This document shows, piece by piece, positions 5,536 to 6,520 of a stretch of 6,520 bases of DNA (the first letter of the stretch is position 1; each line of letters opens with the position of its first letter). A model generated the notes under the pieces. The model was not told the origin of the DNA and did no database searches. It saw only the letters and a list, made by a program, of their open reading frames with translations. The DNA comes from Clostridia bacterium (GTDB taxonomy: Bacteria; Bacillota; Clostridia; Christensenellales; Borkfalkiaceae): NCBI GenBank assembly GCA_017452305.1, contig JAFTMQ010000056.1, positions 1 to 6,520 on the forward strand. The letters are read 5' to 3'. A program made the translations under genes and the position numbers.

Positions 5536-6520
5536 TTATTTAAGGATTTCTTGAATGATTTTGCCCATTTCTTCAAACTGCGATTCCATCTCGCTTGCCA
5601 AACGAATTTGGGTGCGTGCGCGGACAAGGTTATGGTCGGCATACTTGGTCGCAAAATAGGTATCGCCTGCCAAATAATCGGCAAGGAAACGCATACCGCA
5701 CTCAATCGTCATAAGATAGGAGCCGTAAGGCAAAAGCTCGGCTTCGCGCGGCGTAATGCTTGTTTTTACCGCACCGCAATACCCCTCTGCATACGCCTTG
5801 AAAAGGTTGATGTCAAAATGTACTTTATTTAAGTCCTTTTCGTCTTCTGCCGCCGTAGATGCGCCAAAACGAATGGAATCGCCAAAGTCAAACAGCATAG
5901 AGCCGGGCATGATCGTATCCAAATCGATAACGGCACGCGCCTTACCCGTTTCCGCATCCATCAAAATGTTGTTGAGCTTGGTGTCGTTATGCGTAACGCG
6001 CAAGGGCAAGGAGCCGTCCTTCAAGCCTTCCATCGCAATTCCGTACGTATTTTCGTGGCTTAAAATAAAGTCGATTTCCGCTTGGCAGTCTTTCGCCCTG
6101 CCCATCTTATCTTCCGCCAACGCCGCCTTGAAATCGGCAAAACGCTTGGGCGTATCGTGGAAGCGCTTAATCGTTTCCGTCAATTTGGACGCGTCGAATT
6201 CCGCAAGATAATTTTGGAACTCGCCAAAGGCTTTACCCGAATTTTTGAAAACTTCCTTGTCCGTAACCTTTTGATAGGTGACCGTATTTTCAATGAAATC
6301 ATATACGCGGTAGCAATCCTCATCCTTTAAGAAAGGTTGCCCCTCCTTCGTGGGCACGACGTTTAAGGTTTCAATGCCGCGCGCCGATAAATGCTCGGTA
6401 ACGCCACAAATATTCGCCATAAGGCTGTCGGGGTCGGTGAATACTTTCGTATTCATTTTTTGCATAATATAAAGTTTTTTATCCGTAGTTACAAGCAAGG
6501 TCAAATTGATATGTCCTTCC
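5536..6520 (-). CDS. NahK-like N-acetylhexosamine kinase (APH fold), 5'-truncated by window edge
   Basis: The frame is open to the right edge. A TTG start is possible at 6502-6504, but the codons before it encode E-G-H-I-N, matching the conserved GHIN nucleotide-loop motif near the N-terminus of the N-acetylhexosamine 1-kinase family. The real start is therefore outside, and about 25-30 residues are missing. The visible 327 residues carry the APH/choline-kinase fold. Numbered from that TTG, YIMQKMNTKVF (12-22) holds the expected ATP-lobe lysine region, the catalytic loop is THNDTKLNN (171-179, catalytic Asp 174), and the metal-binding segment is VIDLDTIMPGSMLFDFGDSIRFG (192-214). The HNDTKLNN and IDLDT-MPG signatures are those I associate with NahK (LnpB), which phosphorylates GlcNAc/GalNAc at C1 in the lacto-N-biose/galacto-N-biose pathway. 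NahK is about 359 residues, which fits. Many relatives are annotated only as 'phosphotransferase' or 'mucin desulfatase', so the substrate is a family-level inference. The gene ends before a strong terminator. Confidence 0.9.
   Translation of the reverse strand, partial: EGHINLTLLVTTDKKLYIMQKMNTKVFTDPDSLMANICGVTEHLSARGIETLNVVPTKEGQPFLKDEDCYRVYDFIENTVTYQKVTDKEVFKNSGKAFGEFQNYLAEFDASKLTETIKRFHDTPKRFADFKAALAEDKMGRAKDCQAEIDFILSHENTYGIAMEGLKDGSLPLRVTHNDTKLNNILMDAETGKARAVIDLDTIMPGSMLFDFGDSIRFGASTAAEDEKDLNKVHFDINLFKAYAEGYCGAVKTSITPREAELLPYGSYLMTIECGMRFLADYLAGDTYFATKYADHNLVRARTQIRLASEMESQFEEMGKIIQEILK

Noticed and set aside
6502..6504. TTG as the true start codon of the kinase.
   Set aside because: The codons upstream, still in frame to the window edge, encode EGHIN, which matches the conserved family motif, so the coding region continues outside the window.

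Overview
The window reads as ordinary chromosome from a low-to-moderate GC, gut-type Firmicute (Clostridia-like). Reasons: strong AAGGAGG-type ribosome binding sites, sigma-A style promoters with 17-base spacers, compact intrinsic terminators, a tRNA gene with encoded CCA, and a gene set (cytoplasmic family 2 glycosidase, sugar-type MFS porter, NahK-like sugar kinase, CrtI-like FAD oxidoreductase) typical of host-associated Clostridia. The taxonomic reading is inference; no marker gene is present.

Layout, left to right. Positions 1-444 (+) hold the 3' part of an AT-rich small membrane protein gene cut by the left edge, followed by a terminator. Positions 445-605 are a convergent gap with two hairpins, both able to act in either direction. 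A tRNA-Leu(CAA) gene lies on the minus strand at 606-691 with its own near-consensus promoter at 708-736. From 792 to the right edge all protein genes are on the minus strand. They are, in order of transcription (right to left): a NahK-like hexosamine kinase running off the right edge (5536-6520), a strong terminator (5492-5519), a promoter (5454-5482), an MFS transporter (4073-5425), a family 2 glycoside hydrolase overlapping it by 10 bases (2352-4082), a terminator (2310-2346), and a CrtI-family FAD-dependent oxidoreductase (792-2246).

How the genes may work together: the transporter and the glycosidase form a two-gene, translationally coupled unit that most likely imports a small glycoside and splits it in the cytoplasm, since the glycosidase has no signal peptide. 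The upstream kinase belongs to the family that 1-phosphorylates N-acetylhexosamines, so a joint role in host-glycan or amino-sugar disaccharide use is plausible but not shown. The oxidoreductase has its own ribosome binding site after a terminator and no visible functional link to the sugar genes.

I found no CRISPR array, insertion sequence, phage gene, riboswitch or clearly new system. The most useful second looks are the kinase/transporter/glycosidase neighbourhood, a small dyad covering the -35 element of the transporter promoter, and the abrupt drop in GC on the 3' side of the tRNA.
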